From NCBI GenBank assembly GCA_900549025.1, contig URMZ01000008.1:1-63001 (forward strand): a stretch of 63,001 nucleotides of DNA, given 5' to 3'. A model generated the notes under the pieces. That model searched no databases. It had not been told where the DNA came from and worked only from the letters and a program-made list of their open reading frames with translations. The DNA is from an uncultured Collinsella sp. Its GTDB lineage: Bacteria > Actinomycetota > Coriobacteriia > Coriobacteriales > Coriobacteriaceae. The translations under genes were made by a program, and so were the position numbers. Of this stretch, positions 51,339-59,660 are shown in pieces; within the stretch, counting starts at the first letter, position 1; the number at the start of each line of letters is the position of its first letter.

Positions 51339-52418
51339 CTATTCGTCGCCGAAGCTGATGCCCAGCGCCTTGGCCTCGCGTACCAGATCGCTCTGGGGGT
51401 CGACATACTTGAGCTTGCCGGCGACATCCTCGAGCGGCATGTGGCACATCTTGCCGTCGCGCAGGGCGATCATGTAGCCAAACTCGCCGCGCAGGCAGCC
51501 AAGCGCGGCCTCGACGCCGCACTGGGTCGCAAAGATGCGGTCCTGAGCATCGGGCTGGCCGCCGCGCTGCGTGTGGCCGGGGATGGCGACGCGGGTCTCG
51601 CGACCGGTCTTGGCCTCGATCTCCTTGGCGATGTCGTAGACGATCGACGGGCTCGTGCGCTCGGCGAGCTTCTTCTTGTACTCCTTCTTGGACAGCGCCG
51701 CGTCCTCCTTGGAGATAGCGCCCTCGGCGACGGCCACGATGGTAAAGCGGCTGCCGGTCTCCATGCGATGCTCGATGGTCTTGATGACCTGGTCCATGTC
51801 GTAGGGAATCTCGGGAATCAGGATGACGTCCGCACCGCCCGCGACGCCGGCATACAGCGGGATCCAGCCAACCTTGTGGCCCATGATCTCGATGACGAAC
51901 ACACGCCCATGACTTGAGGCGGTGGTGTGGATGTCGTCGATGCACTTGGTGGCGACGTCGATAGCGCTCGTAAAGCCAAACGTCATCTCGGTGCCCCAGG
52001 TGTCGTTATCGATGGTCTTGGGCAGGGCGATAACGTTGAGGCCCTCTTCGCGCAAGCGGTTGGCAGTCTTGGTGGAGCCGTTACCGCCCAGCATAAACAG
52101 GCAGTCGAGCTGCAGCTTATGATAGGTGTGGACCATCGCCGGCACCTTCTCGACGCCGTCGGCCTCGGGAATGTTCAGGCGCTTGAACGGCGTGCGGCTC
52201 GTGCCCAAAATGGTGCCGCCGCGGGTGAGGATGCCGCTAAAATCGGCGGGCGTCATGACGCGGAACCTGCTGTAGATAAGGCCCTGGTAGCCGTCCTCAA
52301 AACCATAGATCTCGATAGGTTCTTCGCTATTGGTCATAAGCGTTTTGACGATGCCGCGCATGGTGGCGTTGAGCGCCTGGCAGTCGCCGCCACTAGTAAG
52401 AAGACCGATCCTAAGCAT
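51339..52418 (-). CDS. pfkA: 6-phosphofructokinase
   Basis: 359 aa. Phosphorylates fructose-6-phosphate in glycolysis. Recognisable parts are LLTSGGDCQALNA, LGGNGSTKTANRL, PKTIDNDTWGTEMTFGF with the catalytic Asp, IEIMGHKVGWIPLYAGVAGGAD, and GHTQRGGQPDAQDR. The Gly after GGN (where PPi-dependent enzymes have Asp) favours ATP as donor; the Asn in place of the usual Asp of GGDGS is a minor oddity. The ATG at 52418 has GGAAGGATTCACC upstream. The last codons and stop lie in an inverted repeat with sequence beyond E6. Confidence 0.93.
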   Translation of the reverse strand: MLRIGLLTSGGDCQALNATMRGIVKTLMTNSEEPIEIYGFEDGYQGLIYSRFRVMTPADFSGILTRGGTILGTSRTPFKRLNIPEADGVEKVPAMVHTYHKLQLDCLFMLGGNGSTKTANRLREEGLNVIALPKTIDNDTWGTEMTFGFTSAIDVATKCIDDIHTTASSHGRVFVIEIMGHKVGWIPLYAGVAGGADVILIPEIPYDMDQVIKTIEHRMETGSRFTIVAVAEGAISKEDAALSKKEYKKKLAERTSPSIVYDIAKEIEAKTGRETRVAIPGHTQRGGQPDAQDRIFATQCGVEAALGCLRGEFGYMIALRDGKMCHMPLEDVAGKLKYVDPQSDLVREAKALGISFGDE

Positions 52419-52456
52419 GGTGAATCCTTCCGGGCAAGTTATAACATGCGCATAAG

Positions 52457-52490
52457 TTTACCCCCGCACACTGTTGATGCGGGGGTAAAA
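52457..52490 (-). terminator. Hairpin between the Ntn hydrolase gene and pfkA
   Basis: TTTACCCCCGCA pairs with TGCGGGGGTAAA. On the minus strand it follows the Ntn hydrolase gene and is near the pfkA leader. Confidence 0.65.
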
Positions 52491-52558
52491 CGTGTTAGCT
52501 CAAATGTATAGAAATGTAAGCAACGCCAGGCGAGCGTAAGGACGACGGTGCCAGCTCC

Positions 52559-53644
52559 TTACAGTGCGAAGGCGTCGACGTCGCCCCAGTGGCGGCGCAG
52601 CGTAATAGCGGCAGCGGGTTCGGTATTGTCAAAGACGACCGACCACTGCGTGTTGCTGGTGATGTCTTCCGGATTGGGCTCTTGCGCCGCAGCGCGTAGA
52701 GCCTTCCAAGCGACTGCCTCGTCCTGGGCACCGACATGGGCGTCAAGGACATCGGCGATTGCGACGGCGCGCTCTTTACCATGGCCCAGCTCGCCATTCT
52801 TTTGGTTGGGCAGCACTTCGTCACCATAGCAGGCGTAGAAGTTCGTAACCTGGCGTACAGGAGTCACTTTGCATGCACGGTCGGGGTCGCGCGGATCCCA
52901 CTCCACCACCCGCGCGTCACCGGCGGCGTCGTTGATAAAGAAGTGGTAATCGCGTCCTGCCATGGCGTGCATGTCGTAGGCGGAAAGCAGGTCGACAGCT
53001 TCTTGCGTGGTGGCGGCACGGTCGAGCACCAGGCGGATGGCGAGCGAGGTATTGATGACGGGGCGCTGCGTGTCCTGGTCACAGGGTTTGGAATCCAGGG
53101 TGAGTACGGCAATGGACACGCCGCATTCGTTAACACCGTCGAGCTGGGCAAACGGGCCCATGAGTGCGGCGGCACGTCCGGCGACAGAATCAAGCGGAGT
53201 GTTGGCGCCCAGGTTGTTAAGGGCGGCAAAGCCGATGGAGGCATAGCCGTCGCGCGGGTGATTGCGCACCAGCAGCGCCGAGGTGTCGTCCTTAAAGTCG
53301 TAATTGCGACCGGTGCGCACGCGGCCTTCGGCATCTACGGCGGCAAAGGCGCTGCAGGCAAACTGCGGCGCTTGGACATGTGCTGGCACACCGGGCAGCA
53401 CCTGCGCCACCACGGCATCGATGTAGGCCTGGTCGTCGCGCACATCGGCGGCGATGATGCAGTCGAGGTCGTAGTCGTAGGCGATGTCGATCGCGTACAG
53501 GTCATAGCCATCCGCGTAGCCGGTCAAGCGTTTGAGCGACGCAGCGGATTTGATTTGCTTGCGGTAAACAATGCCGGTGGCAGCGGCAAGGCCGACGGTG
53601 ACTCCCGCGACACCGCAGGCGATGGCAATGTTACGTGGCTTCAT
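52559..53644 (-). CDS. Membrane-anchored Ntn hydrolase (linear amide C-N hydrolase / C45-like)
   Basis: 361 aa. A short membrane segment (IAIACGVAGVTVGLAAATGI, residues ~6-25) is followed by a domain whose nucleophile is probably Cys97 in FACSAFAAVDAEGRVRTGRN, the pattern of the choloylglycine hydrolase/acyl-CoA:6-APA acyltransferase superfamily. Since this Cys is internal, activity would need self-cleavage just before it, as in the acyltransferases, rather than simple Met removal as in bile salt hydrolases. ITSNTQWSVVFD is a C-terminal family hallmark. The substrate (bile salt, N-acyl amino acid, penicillin) is unknown. GAGAGGAGC precedes the ATG. Confidence 0.78.
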   Translation of the reverse strand: MKPRNIAIACGVAGVTVGLAAATGIVYRKQIKSAASLKRLTGYADGYDLYAIDIAYDYDLDCIIAADVRDDQAYIDAVVAQVLPGVPAHVQAPQFACSAFAAVDAEGRVRTGRNYDFKDDTSALLVRNHPRDGYASIGFAALNNLGANTPLDSVAGRAAALMGPFAQLDGVNECGVSIAVLTLDSKPCDQDTQRPVINTSLAIRLVLDRAATTQEAVDLLSAYDMHAMAGRDYHFFINDAAGDARVVEWDPRDPDRACKVTPVRQVTNFYACYGDEVLPNQKNGELGHGKERAVAIADVLDAHVGAQDEAVAWKALRAAAQEPNPEDITSNTQWSVVFDNTEPAAAITLRRHWGDVDAFAL

Positions 53645-53805
53645 GACGGCTCCTCTCGTCCTGTTAGCGTAATTGTCGCAAAAGGAGCGCGAGCATGATG
53701 GCTCAACTTGGTGAGCGGCGCGGGATTAAACATGGAATGAAAGGCGCGGCGCTGGCGCGACGGGGTATGCTGGAGGGGACCATCAACCCAGCGAAAGGGG
53801 AGAGC

Positions 53806-55191
53806 ATGACGGATCAGGAAACGCCCGAGCGCGTGCACGTGACGGCCGACGATATCGAGGCCGCCAACGACCTCATCGACTTTATCGAGGCATGCCCCAG
53901 CATGTTCCATACGGCGGCGACCATTATGGCCGAGCTCGACGAGGCGGGCTTTACCTACCTGCCCGAGAACGCGGCGTGGGACATCGAGCCGGGCGGTCGC
54001 TATTACACGCAGCGCAACACTTCGAGCGTTGTTGCCTTTAAGGTGGGCGAGGACCTGGCTGCTACGTGGGGCGAGGACGGCGTTGCCGGCGACTATCATT
54101 TTCAACTCACGGCGTCGCACAGCGATTCGCCGACGTTTAAGGTCAAGGCCGTGCCCGAGCTTGACGGCGCGGGCGAGACGCTGCGCCTGAACACCGAGGC
54201 CTACGGCGGTATGATCGACTACACCTGGTTCGATCGCCCGCTGGCGCTCGCGGGCCGCGTGTTGGTGCGCGAGGGCGACCGTATCGAGAGTCGTCTGCTT
54301 GTCACCGAGCGCGAGGTCGCTATCATTCCGAGCCTTGCCATCCACATGAACCGCGGCGTTAACGAGGGCTTTGCTCCCAACCGAGCCGTCGACCTGTGCC
54401 CGCTCATCAGCGCCGGCGAGCTTAAGCAGGGTGACTTTGACGCCCTGATCGCCGAAGAGCTGGATGTTGAGCCCGAGCAAATTTTGGGCCGCGATCTGTT
54501 CCTGGTTAATCGTCAGGATGCGCGCATTTGGGGTTGGGCCGACGAATTTATCTCGACGCCCAAGCTCGACGACCTGGCCTGCGCCTACACCTCGCTGCAG
54601 GCATTTTTGGGTGCCGAGAACGCGCACGACGTCTCGGTCTTCTGCTGCTTCGATAACGAGGAGGTTGGCTCCGAGACCAAGCAGGGCGCCATGTCGACGT
54701 TCTTGGCCGACGCGCTGCGCCGCATTAACGGCTCGCTGGGCTTTGACGACGAGTCGTATCATCGCGCCCTTGCCGCATCGATGCTCGTGAGCTGCGACAA
54801 CGCGCATGCCGTGCACCCCAACCACGCCGAGAAGTGCGATGCGCGCAACCAGGTGGTGCTCAACGGCGGCATCGTTATCAAGGAAGCTGCCAACCAGCAC
54901 TACTGCACCGATGCCTTTAGCCGCGCGGTGTTCCAGGCTATTTGCGATGACGCCGACGTGCCAACGCAGACTTTCGCCAACAAGAGCGATATGGCCGGCG
55001 GCTCCACGCTTGGCAATCTGTCCAATATGCAGGCGAGCATGCATGCCGTGGACGTGGGTCTGCCGCAGCTTGCCATGCACTCGAGCTACGAGACCGGCGG
55101 CGTGCGCGACGTGATGTACGCCATCCGCGCCCTCACCGCCTTCTACGAGCGCAACCTAACCATCAACGGCGCCGAAAGCGTGGAGCTCTAA
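53806..55191 (+). CDS. apeB: M18-family aminopeptidase
   Basis: About 461 aa. A zinc aminopeptidase that releases N-terminal, often acidic, residues from peptides in the cytosol. Metal-site segments: LTASHSDSPTFKVK, FDNEEVGSETKQGA, SCDNAHAVHPNH, and the C-terminal LAMHSSYETGG. AAAGGGGAG lies before the ATG at 53806; the longer frame from 53695 has no better site. Divergent from the Ntn hydrolase gene. A family T hairpin and a terminator follow. Confidence 0.93.
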   Translation: MTDQETPERVHVTADDIEAANDLIDFIEACPSMFHTAATIMAELDEAGFTYLPENAAWDIEPGGRYYTQRNTSSVVAFKVGEDLAATWGEDGVAGDYHFQLTASHSDSPTFKVKAVPELDGAGETLRLNTEAYGGMIDYTWFDRPLALAGRVLVREGDRIESRLLVTEREVAIIPSLAIHMNRGVNEGFAPNRAVDLCPLISAGELKQGDFDALIAEELDVEPEQILGRDLFLVNRQDARIWGWADEFISTPKLDDLACAYTSLQAFLGAENAHDVSVFCCFDNEEVGSETKQGAMSTFLADALRRINGSLGFDDESYHRALAASMLVSCDNAHAVHPNHAEKCDARNQVVLNGGIVIKEAANQHYCTDAFSRAVFQAICDDADVPTQTFANKSDMAGGSTLGNLSNMQASMHAVDVGLPQLAMHSSYETGGVRDVMYAIRALTAFYERNLTINGAESVEL

Positions 55192-55193
55192 AA

Positions 55194-55230
55194 CCTGCCA
55201 AAAAGGGATGTTAATTTTGGCAGGTTTTAT
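55194..55230 (+). repeat. Family T hairpin, copy T3
   Basis: CCTGCCAAAA-AGGGATGTTAA-TTTTGGCAGG then TTTTAT, three bases after the apeB stop. It serves as a terminator. Confidence 0.7.
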
Positions 55231-55276
55231 CTGGGCGAATGCAAAGGGTAAAACCGAACTAGATCTGTGATACGTG

Positions 55277-55312
55277 GCCGCCGAGGTGCAGTGTGCCTCG
55301 GCGGCTTTTTGT
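55277..55312 (+). terminator. Second terminator after apeB
   Basis: GCCGCCGAGG pairs with CCTCGGCGGC, followed by TTTTTGTG. Confidence 0.85.
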
Positions 55313-55405
55313 GTACAGAGTACGGCTAATGCTTATCAATGCTATACATGCTTTACGTATCTACCATAGAGTTTTATGATAGTTTTGAAGTATTAAGGAG
55401 GGGTC

Positions 55406-55786
55406 ATGACCACAACAGCCGCTCAGATCAACGTGCGTCTCGATGCCGATCTCAAAAGGAGTGGGGACGCCGCTCTCTCCAGGGCCGGTATGACGCCGAG
55501 CCAAGCGGTGCGAGCGCTCTGGCAGCTTGCAGCGTCGCTGGCCGATCGCCCCGGTGCGCTCGAGGATATCCTGCTGCCCAGTCGTGCCCGGGCGGAACAG
55601 CGCGAGCGCGAAAAGGCCGCCAAACGTAAACTCGAGCTCATGGATCAGGGATCGAAGCTGTTCGCTGCCGCTTGCCGTGAGTCGGGAATCGATATGGTCA
55701 GGGCTCAGCCATCGGACGACGAAGAGCTCAAACGGAACGCCTATGCTGATCGCTATGGCGAGGAGATGAGCTGGCTCTATGAGTGA
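55406..55786 (+). CDS. RelB/DinJ-type antitoxin
   Basis: 126 aa. The N-terminus is a ribbon-helix-helix of the RelB/DinJ kind (AQINVRLDADLKRSGDAALS, then GMTPSQAVRALWQL). The C-terminal half is charged and probably wraps the toxin. GGAGGGG precedes the ATG. It overlaps the PIN toxin gene by eight bases. RelB-type antitoxins normally pair with RelE/YafQ toxins, so the PIN partner is unusual. AT-rich upstream sequence (TACCATAGAGTTTTATGATA) may hold the promoter and operator. Confidence 0.82.
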   Translation: MTTTAAQINVRLDADLKRSGDAALSRAGMTPSQAVRALWQLAASLADRPGALEDILLPSRARAEQREREKAAKRKLELMDQGSKLFAAACRESGIDMVRAQPSDDEELKRNAYADRYGEEMSWLYE

Positions 55787-56270
55787 GGCTCTAAAGCGCA
55801 TCTTGGTTGACACCAACGTGTGGCTCGATTACTTCATTCCCTCACGACGTGGTCGTTCGGCGGCGATTGAGTTTTTACGCGATGCATGCACGGCGCAGGT
55901 GGATTTGCTGTATGCGGCGACATCGTCCAAAGACCTGTTCTATTTGATTTCAAGTGAACATAAGGCATGGTATCGGCGAGAGCGCGGTTCGCTGTCTCAA
56001 GATGCCGCTTCGGCGGCGACATCACTCGCATGGGATTGTCTTGATGTGTTGTCGCAACTTGCTACGCCCGTGCCCTGCGACCTGAGCGACATATGGATGG
56101 CGAGTAAGCAGCGTGAGCTCCATAGCGATTACGAAGACGATTTAATCATCGCGGCAGCAATGCGCGCAAAGGCAGACCTACTGGTCACCAACGATGTCAA
56201 GCTCTGCTCGCACGCACCAGTCGCCGCAATGAGCGTAGAAGACGCAAAGAATTACTTAGCAACGCTCTAA
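55779..56270 (+). CDS. PIN-domain ribonuclease toxin (VapC-like)
   Basis: 163 aa. Acidic active-site residues appear as ILVDTNVWLDYF (first Asp), an internal Asp/Glu cluster SDYEDDLIIAAA, and the last acidic position in LLVTNDVKL. PIN toxins cut tRNA or mRNA. It follows a RelB-type antitoxin with overlapping frames, so the pair is a hybrid toxin-antitoxin operon. The 3' end runs into the family M element M2 within a few bases. Confidence 0.85.
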   Translation: MSEALKRILVDTNVWLDYFIPSRRGRSAAIEFLRDACTAQVDLLYAATSSKDLFYLISSEHKAWYRRERGSLSQDAASAATSLAWDCLDVLSQLATPVPCDLSDIWMASKQRELHSDYEDDLIIAAAMRAKADLLVTNDVKLCSHAPVAAMSVEDAKNYLATL

Positions 56271-56276
56271 CAATTT

Positions 56277-56448
56277 GAAGACCCCACAGGACGAACAAAA
56301 GTCAGCGAGAGCCCGCCGTTTGAGCCAATGTGCCGTGAAATGAAAAGGCGCTGACCTTCTGGTCGCGCCTTTGAAATTGAACGGCAGATTGGCCAAACGG
56401 CGGGCTCGCAGCGTCGGCCCATTACGTCGTTTGTAAAACGGCGTAATT
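56277..56448 (+). ncRNA. Family M structured RNA candidate, copy M2
   Basis: Helices: GCCCGCCGTTTG / CAAACGGCGGGC; GCCAA / TTGGC; TGCCGT / ACGGCA; AAAGGCG / CGCCTTT; GACC / GGTC capped by TTCT. Internal loops GAAATGA against GAAATTGA. Final hairpin ATTACGTCGTTT / AAAACGGCGTAAT, then TTTT. Leading GTCAGCGAGA and trailing GCAGCGTCG match M1. It starts seven bases after the PIN toxin stop, so it could be that transcript's 3' end. Confidence 0.6.
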
Positions 56449-56467
56449 TTTAGGCCATGCCCGACGA

Positions 56468-56538
56468 TTGAACGTCAGATTGCCGCTCTGGCGGGCTCGC
56501 AGCGTCGAGGGGTTCCGGCGTTTGGAAAACGCCGGAAC
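56468..56538 (+). repeat. Family M right half, copy M3
   Basis: GATTGCCGCTCTGGCGGGCT and CGCAGCGTCGA match the right arm of M1, followed by hairpin GTTCCGGCGTTT / AAACGCCGGAAC. The left arm is missing. It ends two bases before the dehydrogenase stop. Confidence 0.55.
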
Positions 56539-56540
56539 AA

Positions 56541-57476
56541 TCAGTGTTCGATCCAGCAACGCAGGGTCTCGCCGGCTTGCAGGTGACGCAGATTCTCCGC
56601 GGCAATGTCGACCACATTGTTGAGCGTGGCGGCTAGGTGGAACCAGCCGGAGACGTGCGGCGTGATGAGCATGTTAGGCGCATCCCACAGTGGGCTTGTC
56701 TCGGGTAGCGGCTCGGGGTCGGTGACGTCGACCGCGGCGCCGGCGAGACGTCCCGACTCCAGAGCGGCAACCAAGTCGTCGGCAACCACAAGATCGCCGC
56801 GGCCGCCGTTGGCAAAGAAGGCGCCCGGTTTCATCGCGGCGAAGAACTCGGCGTTTGCCAGGCCGCGGGTCTCGGGTGTGCTCGGCATAAAGGATGCGAC
56901 GACGTCGGCTTCGGCCAAGCGCTCAGACAGGGCATCCATGCCGTCCATGTCCTCAAACACAATGGGGTAGACGAGCGGGTGGCGCTTGATGCCGCGGACG
57001 TGCGCACCCATGCTGCGGCAGAGCGTGGCGAAGTGGCCGCCGATATCGCCCGCGCCCAGCACCAGCACGTTGGCGTTTTTGAGCGAGGTGACCGGGCCCA
57101 AATCCTCCCAGCGATGCTCGCGCTGCAAGTCGCGATAACCGGGCAGGCGCTTCATCATAGACAGCACCATGGCAAACATGTGCTCGCTTACGGCCTGACC
57201 GTAGGCGCCTACCGAGCAGGAAAGCTTAGCGTCGGCCGGTACGGTGCCGGCGGCAAGGTAGTCGTCATAGCCGGCGGTCTGCAATTGCAACAGCTGGAGA
57301 TGCTCGCATGCCGTGAGCATGCTAGGGTCTATGTTGCCCAAGATCACGTCGGCGTCGGCGACCTGCTCACGCGTGACGGCAACGGCGCTCGTGTAGATAA
57401 AGTCCTCGCCCGGAGCGCTCGACTCAAGAATTGCGCGATGGCGGTCGTTGACGGGCAACAAAACCAGGATGTTCAC
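56541..57476 (-). CDS. D-2-hydroxyacid dehydrogenase family protein
   Basis: About 311 aa. The Rossmann motif VLVLGAGDIGGHFATLCRSM binds NAD(P); NGGRGDLVVADDLVAALESG and AAVDVTDPEPLPETSPLW hold the family catalytic region, with the His in ITPHVSGW. Substrate could be glyoxylate, phosphoglycerate, D-lactate or another 2-keto acid; length and motifs do not settle it. The start is GTG at 57476, preceded by GGAGAGGAC. The longer frame to 57551 is just a translated family T hairpin. Confidence 0.88.
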   Translation of the reverse strand: MNILVLLPVNDRHRAILESSAPGEDFIYTSAVAVTREQVADADVILGNIDPSMLTACEHLQLLQLQTAGYDDYLAAGTVPADAKLSCSVGAYGQAVSEHMFAMVLSMMKRLPGYRDLQREHRWEDLGPVTSLKNANVLVLGAGDIGGHFATLCRSMGAHVRGIKRHPLVYPIVFEDMDGMDALSERLAEADVVASFMPSTPETRGLANAEFFAAMKPGAFFANGGRGDLVVADDLVAALESGRLAGAAVDVTDPEPLPETSPLWDAPNMLITPHVSGWFHLAATLNNVVDIAAENLRHLQAGETLRCWIEH

Positions 57477-57497
57477 AAGCAGTCCTCTCCGCTCGAC

Positions 57498-57535
57498 CCG
57501 CCAAAAAGGGACAGGTTTATTTTGGCAGGTTTTAT
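57498..57535 (+). repeat. Family T hairpin, copy T4
   Basis: CCGCCAAAAAGGGACAGGTT then TATTTTGGCAGGTTTTAT. Nearly identical to T1. It lies upstream of the dehydrogenase gene. Confidence 0.65.
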
Positions 57536-57551
57536 CAGGCAAAACGCTCAA

Positions 57552-57602
57552 TTAAAACGCCGGGCGCTCATGGACGGTTGTAAGTCCATGTGCGCCCGGC
57601 GT
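57552..57602 (-). terminator. Terminator of map
   Basis: On the minus strand ACGCCGGGCGC and CATGGAC pair with GTCCATG and GCGCCCGGCGT, followed by TTTAATT. Confidence 0.85.
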
Positions 57603-57610
57603 CCGCACAG

Positions 57611-58498
57611 CTACCAGCTGAGCAGTTCGTAACCGTCCTCGGTCACCACGAGCTGTACCTCGCACTGGGCCGAGTCGCTGCCGTCCTTGGTGCGCACGCA
57701 CCAACCGTCACCCTTGCTAATCTTGATGTCGGGCGCTCCGGCGTTGACCATGGGCTCGATGGTAAAGACCATGCCCGGAGCCATGATGGTGTCCACATCG
57801 GGCGCCTCGGTGGTAAAGCCCACAAATGGGTCCTCGTGGAACTCTTTGCCAATGCCGTGCCCGCCGTACTCGCGCACCACGCTAAAGCCGGCGTCCTCGA
57901 CCGTCTTTTGCACGGCCTCGGCCATAACGGACAGCGGCAGCCATGGCTTGACGGCAGCCAAGCCCGCCTCCACGCTGGCGCGGGTGACGTCGACCAGGCG
58001 CTGGCGCTCGGCAGAGACCTCGCCGATGCAGAACATGCGGCTCGAATCACTAAAGTAACCGTCCAGGATCGTGGAACAGTCCACGTTGATGATGTCGCCC
58101 TCGTGCAGCACGTCCGTATCGCAGGGGATACCGTGGCAGACGACGTCGTTGATCGAGGTGCACACGCTTTTGGGGTAGCCCTCGTAGTTGAGGTCTGCCG
58201 GTGTGCCGCCGTGCTCGACGGTGTAGTCATAGATCATCTGGTCGATCTGGTTGGTGGTCATGCCTGCGGCGATATGCTCGCCCACATAATCGAGCACGCC
58301 CACGTTGATGGCTGCCGAGCGCTTGATGCCCTCGATATCGGCGGGCGTCTTGTAAAGCGTGCGGGGCAGGACCTCCCAGCCCTCTTCCCACAGGCGCTCA
58401 AGGCGCTCATCAAAGGCGCTATGGCATTTCTTATATTTTTTGCCGCTGCCGCACCAGCAGGCGTCGTTGCGGCCAGGCACGGGTCCTTTGTCATACAT
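57611..58498 (-). CDS. map: Methionine aminopeptidase, type I, with SEC-C domain
   Basis: 295 aa. Removes initiator Met. A zinc-binding SEC-C motif lies at the N-terminus (GRNDACWCGSGKKYKKCH), a form seen in many Firmicutes and Actinobacteria and thought to aid ribosome docking. The catalytic domain has CHGIPCD, INVDCSTILDGYFSDSSRMF with metal Asp residues, GHGIGKEFHEDP, and FTIEPMV. The ATG at 58498 follows AAAGGAAG. Monocistronic with a strong terminator. Confidence 0.95.
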   Translation of the reverse strand: MYDKGPVPGRNDACWCGSGKKYKKCHSAFDERLERLWEEGWEVLPRTLYKTPADIEGIKRSAAINVGVLDYVGEHIAAGMTTNQIDQMIYDYTVEHGGTPADLNYEGYPKSVCTSINDVVCHGIPCDTDVLHEGDIINVDCSTILDGYFSDSSRMFCIGEVSAERQRLVDVTRASVEAGLAAVKPWLPLSVMAEAVQKTVEDAGFSVVREYGGHGIGKEFHEDPFVGFTTEAPDVDTIMAPGMVFTIEPMVNAGAPDIKISKGDGWCVRTKDGSDSAQCEVQLVVTEDGYELLSW

Positions 58499-58550
58499 GG
58501 CTAACTTCCTTTCATCCGCAGCTAGTATAGCCCACTCACGCGTCCATAAA

Positions 58551-58617
58551 AGTTGCGGTGATATAGTTCCGATTTAAGCGGTTTAACAGCATAAACAGGA
58601 ACTATATCACCGCAACT
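58551..58617. repeat. Family H hairpin, copy H4
   Basis: AGTTGCGGTGATATAGTTCC pairs with GGAACTATATCACCGCAACT. The mid-stem differs from H1 (ATATAG/CTATAT for GAATAG/CTATTC), changes that keep pairing. Confidence 0.7.
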
Positions 58618-58658
58618 GATGGAGCGGGGTGGCGGGCACTAGCTGCTGCGTGGTTTTG

Positions 58659-59435
58659 CTAGTAGCTCACCTGGCAGGGGATGCCGAGGGCGCGCACGCG
58701 TGCAGCGATCGTGTCGAGCACCTCGGGCGTTGCTTTGGCAAGGCCGGCGACCGGTGTCTCGCGCGCTACCGTGTAGATAGTTGCTTCTTGTGGGCGAATG
58801 CGCTCAAGCGCCGCGAGCCAGGGGGCAACGTACTCCTCGCCGGTGTTATCGATGAGCTTGCCCTGATACTCGCCGGTCAAAAAGATCGTCTGGATAATAA
58901 CGTGACCGTCAAAGCTTGCGAACGTTTCGATCTGGTGCTCGACGTCGTAGGGGCCAACAGGCTGGTCGAGCAGCTGGATAAACGTCGGGTCGACGGTATC
59001 GAGCTTGAGGATGTTGTCGTCGACCATCATGAGCGCGTCGTGCACCTGGGGGCGGTCGGCGCGCGTGCCGTTGGAGAGCACGGCGATCTTGGAGTTTGGG
59101 GCAAGCTCGTCGCGCAGCGCGACGGCGCCGGCGATGGCCTGCGGAAACTCCGGTGCGGCGGTGGGCTCGCCGTTGCCTGCGAAGGTGATCACATCGGGGA
59201 GCTCGCCCTCGGCTGCCATCTCGCGCAGCTTTGCCTCGAGCGCGTCGAGTACCGCGGTGGCTGTGTTGTACGGCTCATGACAGGGGCGCTCGGCGTTGAG
59301 ACCGTTTTCGCAGTAAATGCAGTCGAACGTGCAGATTTTGCCGCTGGCCGGCATCATGTTGACGCCGAGCGAGAGGCCAAGGCGACGGCTGCGAACGGGC
59401 CCAAAGATGGGGCTGGCATTCAAAAACGTAGACAT
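58659..59435 (-). CDS. Radical SAM protein of unknown substrate
   Basis: About 258 aa. The cluster motif is CTFDCIYC (CxxxCxxC), preceded by FGPVRSRRLGLSLGVNMMP, and the GGE-like position reads FAGNGEPTAAPEF. This resembles the group of short radical SAM proteins near TYW1/MoaA whose function is undefined. I take the ATG at 59435, nine bases after GAGGAG; the ATG six bases earlier is too close to that site. No partner gene adjoins. Its by-product 5'-deoxyadenosine would be cleared by MtnN. Confidence 0.82.
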   Translation of the reverse strand: MSTFLNASPIFGPVRSRRLGLSLGVNMMPASGKICTFDCIYCENGLNAERPCHEPYNTATAVLDALEAKLREMAAEGELPDVITFAGNGEPTAAPEFPQAIAGAVALRDELAPNSKIAVLSNGTRADRPQVHDALMMVDDNILKLDTVDPTFIQLLDQPVGPYDVEHQIETFASFDGHVIIQTIFLTGEYQGKLIDNTGEEYVAPWLAALERIRPQEATIYTVARETPVAGLAKATPEVLDTIAARVRALGIPCQVSY

Positions 59436-59660
59436 AGGCATATGCTCCTCAAGACAATTGTGCCTAAGCATAGCATCGGCTCCAAAGCAGGGTGCGGGCT
59501 CTTGCTTTACAAGTTTCGTTTTTTCACGTCGCTCATTATGCCGTGTCATGAAAAGCCTCGGGTCGGGTAAAGTTAATCTGTTAACAAGGCGTAAAGCAAT
59601 GCGGGTCTATCCAGCCGTACTGACGCGCAACTGGATGGGCGTTGATGATGGGGGCACAAC

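Noticed and set aside
57477..57551. N-terminal extension of the dehydrogenase frame (also before DAHP synthase and at 44961-45026)
   Set aside because: All contain the same KTCQNKPVPF-like peptide because they are translations of family T hairpins; the true start has an SD downstream.
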